This document shows positions 1 through 10,342 of a stretch of DNA of 64,000 bases, in pieces (positions within the stretch are counted from its first letter, which is position 1; each line of letters starts with the position of its first letter). Location: contig NC_053120.1 of NCBI RefSeq assembly GCF_010015445.1, positions 5,532,614 through 5,596,613 of the forward strand, written 5' to 3'. The DNA is from Perca fluviatilis. Its lineage: Eukaryota > Chordata > Actinopteri > Perciformes > Percidae. The notes beneath the pieces are model-generated. The model saw only the letters and a program-made list of their open reading frames with translations. It did not search any database and was not told where the DNA came from. Position numbers and translations under genes: made by a program.

Positions 1-1935
1 TTTTTTTTTTTTTTTTTTTTATCTTGCCGGCCTCCATATGAACCCGCGGTTGCAGCATCCTCCAAGAAAGATGTTTTTTTTCCCTTTCTCCTCGCTGAGT
101 GTCAGAATTTTCTGTGTGTGTGCGGAAGATGAAATGAAATGCAGCATATCGGATTTGTCTCTCGCAGCGCTCCCAGCGCCCCCCCCCCCCACCCCACTCT
201 GCTGTAGAACTAGTGACCGGAGTTTGACTCCTGCGTTTGTCAAATCCCCCAAATAACCAATTTTACAAGGAGATGGAGAAGAGAGAGACGGGAGGGGGAG
301 AGGGGGATTGGATCATAGTAAGCAGTAAAACGAGACAGCGCACTACAAAAAGTCTTTCTTCACAAGTACTTCTTCCCTCTTGATGTTCATATTTCTTGTC
401 TATTTCTTTGTGCTTCGTGTTGTTAAAATAGGGGGGGGAAGGGCCAGTGTTGTGGAACTAGCTGAACCAGTTTTTAACACAAGTCCTCTGGTAACAATGC
501 TTTTCTAGAAATGAATATCAATGTCTTGAAGGAAGACAGAATATCCTTATTGATCCTGGGGAAACATCTAAACACATATTTCAGGGGCACAAAAATGCAC
601 ATTTTAAAAAAAAAACAACAAAATGAAGCACACACACAAACAACCACAGGCATTATGAATGTGATTTTTATTTTTTATTTATTTAGCACATGCAAAATAA
701 CCAACGGTGTTGCATATACGAAAAATGAAGTAAACAAGACATACAAAAACCAAGTTTGTCATGTTGGGTTTCCTAAAATAATTCAATGAAAGGTAGCATA
801 TAGAAAATAAAAAAATGGAAAAAAAACATACTGTATAGTCTATGAAAAGGGGACAGAAGAAAGGAACAATTAAATGAAGGGGGAGAAAATAAAGAATGAA
901 TAGAGAGAGAAAAGGAAAAGTAATCAAACAAAACAAACTTTTACAGAGTTTTTGGATGATAGAGGAAGTTTCTGTAGGCGCGGAGGGAAAATATGCCATA
1001 TCAATAAATATTACGTCTATCAATAAATATAATAGATAATGTATATATGACATAATATGATACATCATGTTATAAAGATAGGACAATATGATAAGCCACT
1101 GTGAAATATGGTTATAATACAGGACGATAATTTTGTGACGTAATGCAAATAACTGCATTCTTAAAACAAGTTGACTTTATTTGAAAACTCATCGACAAAA
1201 ACTTCTGAACAACTCAAAGTTGATGTTAACCAAACCCAAAGCTTAATCACAAAATGTAAGCATCGAAAAGTAAGAAATAAGAGTTTGAGTTCAAAGATTA
1301 GTAAATTGTGCCCCAGAAATCCGCCTCAAAAATCTGCTTTTTAGTTAATTTTAACAAGGAACAAAACTCTTGCATGCAGTCAAGAGTAAGAAAGACAAGT
1401 AGGCAAGTTTGGGGACCACCAAAAAGTAAGAAATAAAGAGTTACAAATTCAGAGATCGCCCCGAGAAATCAGCCTTAAAAGCTGATCAATCATCTTTTGA
1501 TGATAATGACAAAGAAAGAGAGCGAGAGAGATAGATGGGTGAGGTAAGACAGAGCAGTGGGAAGCGTACATTTCTGTCACCGAGACAGAGAGGAAGAGAA
1601 GGAGTGTGAGTGTAAAACCATTGACGGAGCAGGAGGAGGCAGGGGTTACTGCAGGTTCCCACTTGTTTCCGCTGACAGACCTAATGAGCCGGCTGTGTGG
1701 CTGCTCCGCTCTCGCAGGAGATAATTAAAACTGGAGCGATGCTGGAGCCAGAGCCGGTGACAGAGCCAGAGCCGGAGTCGGTCGGATGGATGGAGCCGTG
1801 AAGGGGCCTCGCTCTTTGATAAGAAACCGTTTGCAGACAGACGGCCCGACTGCAGCCTGTAGGCTCCCTGCAGCATACTGGCTGTCACTACCTACTGCCC
1901 CACTGGCTCCTTTACTCCCCTGCCTCCCCACAACC
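1..1935. other. Unassigned non-coding stretch
   Basis: The window opens with a T homopolymer (1-20). The rest is AT-rich sequence with short C and G runs (180-196, 432-439). Open frames here are short, lack recognisable domains and overlap on both strands. I see no gene and no clear transposon end. Confidence 0.5.
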
Positions 1936-1942
1936 AACCCTG

Positions 1943-2004
1943 TCTTCTTCTTCTTCTTCTTCTTCTTCTTCTTCTTCTTCTTCTTCTTCTTCTTCTTCTT
2001 CTTC
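1943..2004. repeat. (TTC)n trinucleotide microsatellite
   Basis: About 20 uninterrupted TTC units. The apparent poly-Phe or poly-Lys frames across it are translations of the repeat, not proteins. Confidence 0.97.
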
Positions 2005-2855
2005 CCAAAAAAAGGCCCAGACACTGATTAGGATCCTCTGAGAAAACGCTGTGAAAACTGCTAGACGCTCTGACCCGCCGTTCAACCCGTCCCTATATGA
2101 GGGAAGTCTGAAAGATTCACAGACCAGTGGGGGGTGGGGGGTGCGGGGGGGGGGGTTGCGCTCCGTGACGCACCGCTCGCTGCAAAAAAAATCTTTTGTG
2201 ATGTCTCGGTGCCCCGTCAGGGTGTGACAGCAGTTGTAAACACTTGGTGGCAGCCATGATGCCAGAGGTGGCGGCTCTCTTTGTCTGTCAGTGTTTGTGT
2301 GTGTGTGTGTGTGGGGGGGGGTGTGTGTGTGGGTAGCAGGGCTCCTGGATAATGAGGGTGACTGTTGGGTTGTTGTAACATCATGTGAGAGGACCCGGGG
2401 ATGTATGCGGGATACCTCCCGTGGGGTGTGAAAGGTGAGCAGCTCTAATCAGACTCTCTCTGTCTCTCTTGGGGTTGACGCTCTCCCACTGGGGCTGTTT
2501 TTTAAAAAACTCTGATGGAAAAGAGAATAAAATATTTAGAGCTCTACACACTGGCAGGAACAGATCACAGACATGATGATTGACATGTAAAGTTTTCGGT
2601 TTGTGTGTGTTTGCGTGTGTCAGCGCTGACCTGAATGTGAACTGTGTCTCGTTCCCAGCGTCGAAGTTCTGTTTGGTTTCACACAACTGTGAGCTACATG
2701 TGGGAAGTTTAAGAAGGAACTCATTATACGATAGAGAATATAGTTATTGAACGTAATTACTGCCTAGATGAGGTCATTTTCTAACCAAGAAAATATGACA
2801 TTCTTGTACCACAAGTCCCATGGAAGAGGGTTGAGTAGGTGAGCCGACCAAATAT
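2005..2855. other. Unassigned stretch with G-runs and GT repeats
   Basis: Contains several G-runs at 2129-2155, which could form a quadruplex, and an interrupted (GT)n at 2294-2332. No gene or transposon end recognised. Confidence 0.5.
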
Positions 2856-2860
2856 TACAT

Positions 2861-2972
2861 TAAAGGCAGGGTTGGTAATGTTGAAAAGCTAGCAAGATTT
2901 GAAAGTAGCATGTCCTCAGGGCTCCATGTAACCCCTACCCTTCTCCTCACACACACACACACACACACACAC
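2861..2972 (+). mobile_element. Truncated TTAA-type DNA transposon end
   Basis: A TTAA at 2861-2864 is followed by AGGCAGGGTTGG, which resembles the start of a common fish TTAA-flanked element. The segment runs into a (CA)n tract (2948-2972), and no matching opposite end was found. Confidence 0.4.
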
Positions 2973-3105
2973 TAGTCTCGCATTGCCAGACCTTCCTCCA
3001 CAGCGCTGCGGAGGAGGGTCTGGCTAGCCCACATAGCATTCCGACATGGGAGAAAAACGTGCTCTGCTTTATTTCTTTAAACCAATCACAATCACACAAT
3101 CGTCA
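2973..3105 (+). mobile_element. Family X hairpin element, 5' fragment
   Basis: Starts TAGTCTCGCATT and then enters a 40-nt imperfect palindrome (2985-3024) with 18 of 20 pairs. It continues into the sequence seen in the complete copy at 35455-35873. The homology ends near a CAATCACA motif, so the rest is deleted. No coding content. Confidence 0.75.
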
Positions 3106-3339
3106 CAGGCTCGTACACGGGAGAGGTAGAGTATAGCGCAGCGGGGCAACGAGGCATTTCATTGGTTCTTTCCAAGTGGGCTGAGAGGCAGTGATTGGTG
3201 GTACAGATGACAGATCTTTTTTTTTCCCGCTCCTTTTTCAGAGCCAATAATTTATTTATTGCTGTCGGGTGTAAAAAAACATTTCAAACAATATATAAAA
3301 AGCGCATATTGTAAATAGTTACCAAGCCTGCCTATAAGC

Positions 3340-3843
3340 CAGTCCCTCCAGAAAAACGCGATTATGCGAACGCATAATTCAATGCATAATCAGCCAAAGT
3401 CTGCATATTTATGTGGAGGCCGCATTTTTTCAAATATGCCGCAATTTCGCCGCATAAATTGTCGATTTCCGCGCAAAATATGCGGGCCTTGCGTGATTTC
3501 ATAATCCCCGCATTTTCATTGCAAAAATGTCACATATATCTAGGCAGAAAGTTGAAAAATTTTGCGTTTAATTAACACAAGAGCAGCCATTTTCCTATTG
3601 CCATGGCAATGTTATGAAGTGATGTAATTACGCGACGTGAACATCATCGAAAAGCAGCGTGTTTGGGGGGAATCACTTTTTTTTCTATTTTTCATCAAAC
3701 CGCATTTTTTTTTTTTCATTGCATAAAATTGCAGAAATATCCCGCATATTCCATCGCATTTTTTAAGAAAACGTGCCACATAAACAAGGATTTTTGCCAG
3801 CAACAATCACAAAAAAACTCAATGCGTTTTTCTGGAAGGACTG
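3340..3843. mobile_element. TIR element, CAGTCC...GGACTG (504 bp), non-autonomous
   Basis: The left end begins CAGTCCCTCCAGAAAAACGC. The right end is its near-exact reverse complement (CGTTTTTCTGGAAGGACTG). The interior is AT-rich with repeated CGCATA-type words and no transposase. Flanks read TATAAGC and ATAAGGGC, a possible degenerate 8-bp target duplication. The CAG...CTG ends suggest hAT, but the class is inferred. Confidence 0.7.
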
Positions 3844-4439
3844 ATAAGGGCACGGTCACACATGACTGAATGCAGGTGATTGACCATCGCCTGCCGAGGC
3901 ACAGAGACACTTTGGACTGGTGTTAAGTGTTCATCACAGTGACGGCCTGAGGAAACTAAAGGAACTGTTCTTGTGTCTGTTTGTTGTGGCGAACAGACAT
4001 CTTTGGCGCCTAGCAGAGAGGAGAAGCTAACAGGTTGTGTCCAGATGTGATAGAAAGTAAATACATTTTCTAAAGTATGTACTCCATGCTATGTTTTTTA
4101 CAGATACTATATATCAGAGGTTACTGTGCACATAAAGATTTTACAAGTGTGAGGCGCTGTCCAAGCCCCACCATGACAAGTTACAACATTCAAATGATGC
4201 GTGGGTTTTAATTCACCAGGAGTAGAAAGCCAATTATATAATTTATACGGTAATAAGAGACTTAGGGAGGGGCTCTTCTGCACAGTGAGTATGTTAACTA
4301 TTGCTTTTAAGCCTCTTTTAGCTCCTAGTTTTGGTGTTTCTGGTCCAGTCTGTGTTTCCAGCAGCAGACAGCTATTTTTAAGCTCTCATAAAGCCATTGT
4401 AATGGACATGCCCAGCAGCAGTTAGAGATTAGCTGGGGA

Positions 4440-4440
<1 letters not shown>
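3844..4440. other. Unassigned stretch
   Basis: No coding signature and no transposon end recognised. It ends at a (GT)n microsatellite. Confidence 0.4.

Positions 4441-4477
<37 letters not shown>
4441..4477. repeat. (GT)n microsatellite
   Basis: About 17 uninterrupted GT units. Confidence 0.95.
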
Positions 4478-4682
4478 ATGTAAACATGCTTGTGCATTGA
4501 GAGATTATTAGCAACATTTCAGGTGATAGCTTTCAGTTTAACGTTCTAAATAAAGTGGTTTAGATCAGTGGTTCCCAAACTTTATCACGTCAACGACCCC
4601 TAAACTGACACAAATTAGACCACGGACCCCCATCTGATAAGACTTTGTCTCCCATCTGATAAGATTTTGTCCCAGGGTCCAC

Positions 4683-5216
4683 TAGCTTGAAAAGCCAGAC
4701 CCACATCAAGATGTTGGGTCTGGGAACTCACCATTGGCAGGGCTCAATCCGAGGGGCGGGATAAACGGTTGTCTTTCAAATTCCCTCTGCACGCAATAGG
4801 ATAGCACTACAACCAATCAGAGCAACGTTACTTGATAAACTTTTGCCGTATCCGGTCGGCAAAACTCAGAACACGTCTTCCTTTTTTAAGAATGACTTCA
4901 GTGCCGTTCTTTGTTCTTTTCTCAAAGAAAAGCTGAACTCCAAGTCTTCCAGAGTCTCAGCCAAAGCCGATTCCAAAGACCGCGGTTCGCCAGCAGCAGC
5001 AGCCATCTTCTTTGTTTTCAAGTAGCGGGGAATTCACGTGGAACCGTGGCAACTCTGCCGTCCTTATGTTAAGCCCGCCCACCGACTCTATACACGATGT
5101 GATTGGCCTGACTAGAGTTTGGTTTTTCCAGCTCGCAAGGCAACGGAGAGTTGCTAGACGACCATGGCTGCAAATTACATTTGCTGCCGCTAGGGGGCGT
5201 CTAGATTTCTAAGCTA
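4683..5216 (-). mobile_element. Element Z: TAGCTT-ended element with helicase fragment
   Basis: Inserted inside the hAT element. The left end reads TAGCTTGAAAAGCC. The right end read in reverse is TAGCTTAGAAATC, so the two ends are short inverted repeats. A hairpin begins at 4694 (arms CCAGACCCA and TGGGTCTGG, 4695-4723). Flanks AGGGTCCAC and TGGGTCCCC match at 7 of 9 positions, a plausible worn 9-bp target duplication. On the minus strand it contains the start of a RecQ-like helicase frame. The terminal design (TAG, about 11 nt, hairpin starting GCCAGACC) is the same as in family X. Confidence 0.65.
4828..5006 (-). pseudogene. RecQ-like DNA helicase, N-terminal fragment (decayed)
   Basis: Reading from an ATG at 5006 on the minus strand, the frame gives about 46 residues that start MAAAAGEPRSLES and include LRKEQRTALKSFL. 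A TGA stop follows, then LPTGYGKSL in the same frame. The pattern of an LR-x-EQ block, a 'DVF' strand and a Walker A motif (TGYGKS) is the motif 0 plus motif I layout of RecQ-type superfamily 2 helicases. Only the N-terminal edge survives. The DEAH box, later helicase motifs and zinc-binding region are absent, so no activity is possible. The context AAGATGG around the ATG is a good start. A GTAACG shortly after the Walker motif could be a splice donor or a deletion junction. It lies wholly inside element Z, so it is more likely transposon cargo than a host gene. Confidence 0.6.
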
Positions 5217-5849
5217 TGGGTCCCCTATCTGAAAGGATTTTTGCTTTCAGATGTTTTATTACAGAAAGTGTGTGAAACCCAGGACCAAAATAGTCATACT
5301 TTCCAACAAGTCCTCCAAACGTTACGACAATATCAGTTGTTTATTTCTACCCTCTAATGCGACCCACATTAGCGTTTCATAAATTAACGCCTCTAGCGGT
5401 GGCAGGAAATACTTCCTCATATCTAAACCACAGAACGTAACAGTTGCGGTTTCAAACACGTCTTTAACGCTGCAACGGTCGTAGTTTGGTTATGTTAGGG
5501 CACCAAAACTGCTTAATTAAGTTTAGAAAAAGATTGTGGTGTGGGTTAAAATCAGATGGTTCTTCGGCTGGTCCAGCCACCACCCCAACCTACCTTTTAT
5601 ATGGCGCTCTAATACTTTGTCACCTTACTTCGTGCTCTGCTCCCGTCAAAACTATTACAGCCACCAGAGAGCGCTGTCAATATTGTAAAAATAGGTCTTT
5701 AAGGCTGTTTAAACGACTTATTTGGGCATTTTTGGGTGGAAGACTGTCTTATGGATGGAATTATATTGGAAAAAAACGATTCTTCTCATTGCTGGGGGCC
5801 TCCTGGAACCCCCTAAAGGACCCCAACTTTGAAAACCAATGGTTAAGAT

Positions 5850-7500
5850 AATCCGGACGAGCTGTCGTCTTCTTTTACACAAAGTCTGATGTCTGAGTGC
5901 TAATTCTTCCACCTCTATTTGTGGACTCTTTACAGTACATACAATATTTCTCTGTGGTAAATTGAGGGTTAAAGATGTAGGCCTGGCACTGAAGCACAAC
6001 CCAAACCACATCTTTATGACTGTGTGTTACTGCTGCTGGACGCACTGTTTTGCGTTTCTGTCACCTCAGACTAATTATTCAACTGCAGCACAATCCCACA
6101 TTCAGAGCAGCCGAGACCGGGGCCTGGGTTTTAACTGGGAACACGTGAGGCTTAACGCAGCTGAGGCATGAAATGACACGACACGGAGCAGTGGTAAAGG
6201 CACGGCTGCAGACAAAGACAAAATGACAGTGGTAAACCTCACCATGCAAGACGACCCCGGGCTCACATGCCGGCCAGCACATGTACGAAAATCCACAAAT
6301 GAGACATTCAGTGTCCAGCGTGTTTATAGTTCCATGAACAGGAGAGAGACACGCCAACAGCGCTGTGCCTCCCGGAGCCTTGTGAAGCTGGCCGAGGAGG
6401 CGACTATGCATCTGATGGCCTTTTCAAATTGATTCCCCAGTGCATCGATTTCTGCCTGGGCCCTCAAGATTTCTCACATGCCTGCTTCTCATCCGACCTT
6501 AATGTGTTGTTAATGCATGAGGGGAGGCTGAGATGCCTTTTAGTGTGAAACATGGGACTCTGAGCTGTTGTCAGCGCTATATGAACCAGCCCACCTCACA
6601 AACCACACTGTGCTACCAGAGCCAACCCTTGTTTAAATTTCACAATGGCTGCCATTTCTGTCCCAGCAGTCTTTCAATGCTCCCTTTTTTTTCCTTTCTT
6701 CATTTCACTGACAATTCATAAAGCATCCATTATGTGTCCCAGACCGCTGAAACGGCAGTTTTTTTTTTCTTCCTACCAGACTCCCGTAAAAAACGAATTT
6801 TAATTAACAGTAAAAACCGTGCAATGACTTGGAAAGGCCGTAATGAAGTCTTTTACGCAGCGTGCAATTTACGGCGTGTGGTTCGGGTGTTTCGATGATA
6901 TAATCCCGGACGCCGGTTTACACCCAGACACGAGCCCAACAGAAGCGCCTTTGTTTGTTGGCGACGCGCCAGAGGACAAATGAAGAGACCGTTGGGGAAC
7001 AATTGAGCAGATGTAAAGCATTGTGGGTTCGCTGTGTTGTCGCTGCTGCCGGCTGAATGAGATCGGAAGTTGAAAGAGCGTCTCTGCTGAGTCGAGACAA
7101 TGAGAAGAGCGGCTCATGACTGGACTTTTGTGTACGATCAACAGTGTCATGATGAAGATGAAGCGTTGCACCTTCACAGATGGAGCGCTCTGCTCGCTGC
7201 TCTCTTGCATGCTCATCAGTAGTGGCGTACACAGTGTGGAGGGAACACGTGTGTGCTTTAATGGAGCGTTTCCATGCATTTTTTTGATTTTGAAGGACTA
7301 TTTAAACATCTTGGGGGGGAAAATTCACTTAATTGCTTTGTTTCTGAGAATCACCATTGCTGCTCCGATGCCTTGAGAATGTAAGACCGATTTCGGTAAA
7401 TGGTCAATTTCTTGACTGAAGTTAATTCTTTTTCAAATGAAAGCTGCTGTGTAGTACTATACAGCAGCACAAGTAATCCACTTTGTGGGAAATTGTTTTT
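5850..7500. other. Unassigned stretch; possible conserved non-coding segment near 6380-6620
   Basis: No repeat family recognised. The part around 6380-6620 has balanced composition and ATTGATT, TTAAT and CATCGAT-type words without microsatellites. That is the appearance of regulatory rather than repeat DNA, but conservation cannot be judged from one sequence. No splice-bounded coding frame found. Confidence 0.3.
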
Positions 7501-7505
7501 TTTAA

Positions 7506-7993
7506 AGCTACATTGTGTAAGAATTTCTCCCATCTAGCGGTGAAATTGTATATGACAACCAACTGAATATTACTTTCTAGCCCCTCCTCCTACGTTGGCC
7601 GAACCCGAAATGATCTCTTATTATCTCCATCGTTTACACGCAGCTGTTCTAGCCACTTCAATATTAACATCGATCTTATTGCTTTGCCTGTCGTGTTGTT
7701 TTAATTCTCATTTTTTGCTTCCCTGGCGAGTAATCTCCCCCTGGCATTCGTCACGGTGCCAATAGGTGTAAGAGGGCGAAATGCGGAGGTATGTCCCTCT
7801 TTGGCTAATGTATTTTAAAGATGGAGGCGCTACGTGGCTGCAGTCATTCGAGCGACTCGCTCCTATGTATTCTGAATGGCAGATTCAATACTTTGATTAG
7901 TTGGTGGAAGTAATTATACATGAATGAACACATATTTGTGGAAGAACAAAGGGTGTTTTGCTAAGAATCAACTCAAAATTACACAATGTAGGT
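7506..7993 (+). mobile_element. TTAA-flanked element, family T1 (copy 1, 488 bp)
   Basis: Flanked by TTAA at 7502-7505 and 7994-7997. Ends read AGCTACATTGTGTAA and TTACACAATGTAGGT, which are inverted repeats. No coding content. A second copy in the opposite orientation lies at 37246-37766. TTAA targets point to a piggyBac- or Kolobok-type transposase supplied in trans. Confidence 0.8.
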
Positions 7994-8217
7994 TTAAAGA
8001 CAACAGCACACAAATTTTATATAACAACATTGCATCAGCTTTCAAATAAATTTTTCCCAAACATGGGTTCAGTCATTTTGGGTAGTTCTGATCACTCTGA
8101 AGGTTTGATCAAGTGTTGATTTTTCTGATAAGTTTGGTTTTTATTAGTTATTTGATGCTATAAAACTGGGCTGAAACATCATCATTGACAGCAGCTGGGA
8201 TTGACTCGCGGTTGGTG

Positions 8218-8400
8218 TAAAGGTAAAGGTACTTTATTGTCACATACACATACATGTAGCGAAATTCATTCTCTGCATTTAACCCATCCCTCAAGGGAGC
8301 AGTGGGCAGCCAATCGCAGCGCCCGGGGACCAACTCCAGATCTGAGCCAGTGCCTTCATCAAGGGCACTGACTGGAGAACCTAGTACATGTTTTTGATGT
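8218..8400 (-). mobile_element. SINE, 3' part (same family as 61202-61522)
   Basis: Reverse-strand match to the 3' two thirds of the SINE at 61202-61522: the block around TCAGTGCCCTTGA, the AATTTCGCTACATGTATGTG stretch and the ACAATAAAGTAC tail. The tRNA-like head is missing, the usual sign of 5' truncation during retroposition. Confidence 0.8.
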
Positions 8401-8449
8401 GTGGCAGCTATATGGGAGGCACTTCGATAACGTAGCTTCACTGCCCGAT

Positions 8450-9372
8450 CACTACTGCGCTAGTCTATATTGACGACATTTCACTTCCGGGATTGTTCAG
8501 GTGCCGCCGAAAATTCCGCCGGATGTCCCTCATTTCAGCCGGATGTCCGTCCCCTTCCTCCTTCTATGTGTTGGCATTCTAACTAGGGGTGGGGGGAAAA
8601 AATCGATACAGCATAGTATCGCGATATTTTTCGTGGCAATACTGTATCGATACACAGATGCCAAGTATCGATCTTTTATGACATATGTGTTGGTCAGTTT
8701 GTCTGCTTGACAATCCCATTTTGCAGCAATAAAATTGAAGTGAGATGACCAAATATTGAAATCTTTATAGATTAATATTTATCTTTATATATTATTATAT
8801 ATATATTATATATTAATATTTATAGATATATATTTATCTTTTTAGATAAAACAGATGTTGACAAAATAGTCCTTTTCGGGACATCATTTGAAATTGGGGA
8901 AAATCTGAAGTTGGAAAAAAGGTAATACATTGATAAAAATCGCAATATCGTATCGTGGCATAAGTATCGGGATGATATCGTATCGTGAGGCCTCTGGTGA
9001 TTCCCACCCCTAGTTCTAACCTCCTTCTGGATTTGTGAGGACTATGGTTAACTGCTCCTCAGATCTCTGCAGGGTAAATCCAGACAGCTAGCTAGACTAT
9101 CTGTCCAATCTGAGTTTTCTGTTGCACGACTAAAACTACTTTTGAACGTACACATGTTCCACCAAAACAAGCTCCTTCGCGAGGCTATTTTGCAGAGGCA
9201 CCGTTGCGCCGCCCGGCGCCTAGCGCCGCGCAAGATGATTGTGATTGGTTTAAAGAAAAGCCAATAAACCGGACCACGTTTTTCTCCCATCCAGGAATGC
9301 CGTGTGGACTAGCCAGACCTTCCTCCGCAGCGCTGTGGAGGAAGGTCTGGCAATGCAAGACCACTACTGCGC
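8450..9372 (-). mobile_element. Family X hairpin element, complete copy with nested hAT
   Basis: Element body 8461-9361 is flanked by a perfect 11-bp direct repeat, CACTACTGCGC (8450-8460 and 9362-9372). One end starts TAGTCTATATTGACG. The other end, read in reverse, carries the 40-nt hairpin (9312-9351, 19 of 20 pairs). The body includes GCGCCGCCC-rich sequence and is non-coding. A hAT element (8584-9012) is inserted in it, and removing that insertion leaves about 464 bp, similar to the 419-bp copy at 35455. Confidence 0.85.
8576..9020 (+). mobile_element. hAT-type MITE, TAGGGGTGGG ends (copy 1)
   Basis: Body 8584-9012 begins TAGGGGTGGG and ends CCCACCCCTA. Flanks ATTCTAAC and GTTCTAAC form an 8-bp duplication with one mismatch, as expected for hAT. 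Sub-terminal ATCGATAC and ATCGTATCG words recur many times. It sits inside family X element 8461-9361. The AT-rich centre (8760-8850) is partly self-complementary. Confidence 0.85.
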
Positions 9373-9846
9373 AGACTCTGGCTGCAAAATGACAAGATGG
9401 CAGCGCCCCTGTCCGGGGGGATTTTGGCTCCTCCTTTGGACAGTGAGAGGAAGTTGAAACTAGGGGTGGGAATCACCAGAGGCCCAACGATACGATGTTA
9501 TCACGATACTTGCATATGTCATGATACAGTATGACTGCAATTTTAAACACAATGTGATACTCTGCAAATGATTACCTTTATTCCAACTTTAAATGATGTC
9601 CCCCAAGGAAAAAACTTTGTCACCATCTGTTTAATCAAAAAGATCAAACTAAAAAAGCAATTGATTGTAATATTCTAGTACCAAAAAGTTTAATTCTCAT
9701 GTGCAATTCATATAACAAAAGATCAATACTTGGCCGTTGGTGTACCGATGCAGTATTGCCACAGAAAATATCGCGATACTATGCTGTACTGATTTTTCCC
9801 CACCCGTAGTGGAGACGCATCGTCCATCTTTTATATACAGTCTATG
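9373..9846. mobile_element. Remnant of a MITE ending TATACAGTCTATG, interrupted by hAT copy 2
   Basis: Sequence from AGACTCTGGCTGC through ATGGCAGCGCC to TATATACAGTCTATG (9834-9846) looks like one common fish element. It is split by the hAT copy at 9461-9808. The X element at 8461-9361 also appears to have landed in it, because the 11-bp duplication CACTACTGCGC is part of this host sequence. The far end of the element was not resolved. Confidence 0.5.
9453..9816 (-). mobile_element. hAT-type MITE, TAGGGGTGGG ends (copy 2)
   Basis: Body 9461-9808 starts TAGGGGTGGGAATCACC and ends CCCCACCCGTA. Flanks GTTGAAAC and GTGGAGAC match at 6 of 8 positions. It is the same family as 8584-9012 in the opposite orientation and more decayed. 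The ATCGTATCG words are degraded and no protein is encoded. Confidence 0.8.
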
Positions 9847-10266
9847 ATCTGACAAATGAGGTGAACCAAAGGACATATTTTCAGTCTGGATATGTTTGCT
9901 TCATCACAAATGCCAAATGCATACTTCTGAATGTAAACACACGTTCCACTTTCACTTTGGATGTCAATAAAAAATAGAATTCCCCCGGGTCCTCTGTTTC
10001 CATATATAAACTTGCTGCTCTAATAGATCAGTCGGAGTTTCTCCCTTGTTGCCTCCTCTGCCGTTGCTTCCTGCGGTGTGCGTTCGTCATCACACATTGT
10101 GAGCGGGACTCAGGCAGAACACCCCCCCCCACCCCCCACCCCCCATACCCCCGAGAGAGTGAGGGAATGATTCGGTGGAGGTGCATGATGGGTGGGGGAG
10201 TGCAGCATGAAAGACACATCAGATGAATCCCTCCATGATGCCATATTTCATCCCGCAGCATGCGCA

Positions 10267-10269
<3 letters not shown>
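9847..10269. other. Unassigned stretch with C-runs
   Basis: Includes a C-rich block (10121-10152). No gene or transposon end recognised. Confidence 0.4.

Positions 10270-10340
<71 letters not shown>
10270..10340. repeat. (CA)n microsatellite
   Basis: Roughly 35 CA units. The His/Thr and Val/Cys open frames across it are artefacts of the repeat. Confidence 0.97.

Positions 10341-10342
<2 letters not shown>

Larger units (their letters stand above)
4558..5849. mobile_element. hAT-like DNA transposon, non-autonomous, with nested insertion
   Basis: The element body runs from CAGTGGTTCCCAAAC at 4566 to an imperfect inverted copy ending CCAATG at 5841. It is flanked by 8-bp direct repeats, GTTTAGAT (4558-4565) and GTTAAGAT (5842-5849), with one mismatch. 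Such ends and an 8-bp duplication are typical of hAT. No hAT transposase domain is recognisable, so this is a dependent copy. It was later interrupted at 4683-5216 by element Z. Confidence 0.75.

Noticed and set aside
679..1158. 159-residue minus-strand frame with hydrophobic stretches
   Set aside because: Hydrophobicity follows from AT-rich composition. No domain, splice signals or family resemblance.
1725..2031. Poly-Lys and poly-Phe frames
   Set aside because: Produced by the (TTC)n microsatellite.
4828..5006. Host RecQ helicase exon
   Set aside because: It carries an in-frame stop, lacks the remaining helicase motifs and lies entirely between transposon ends.
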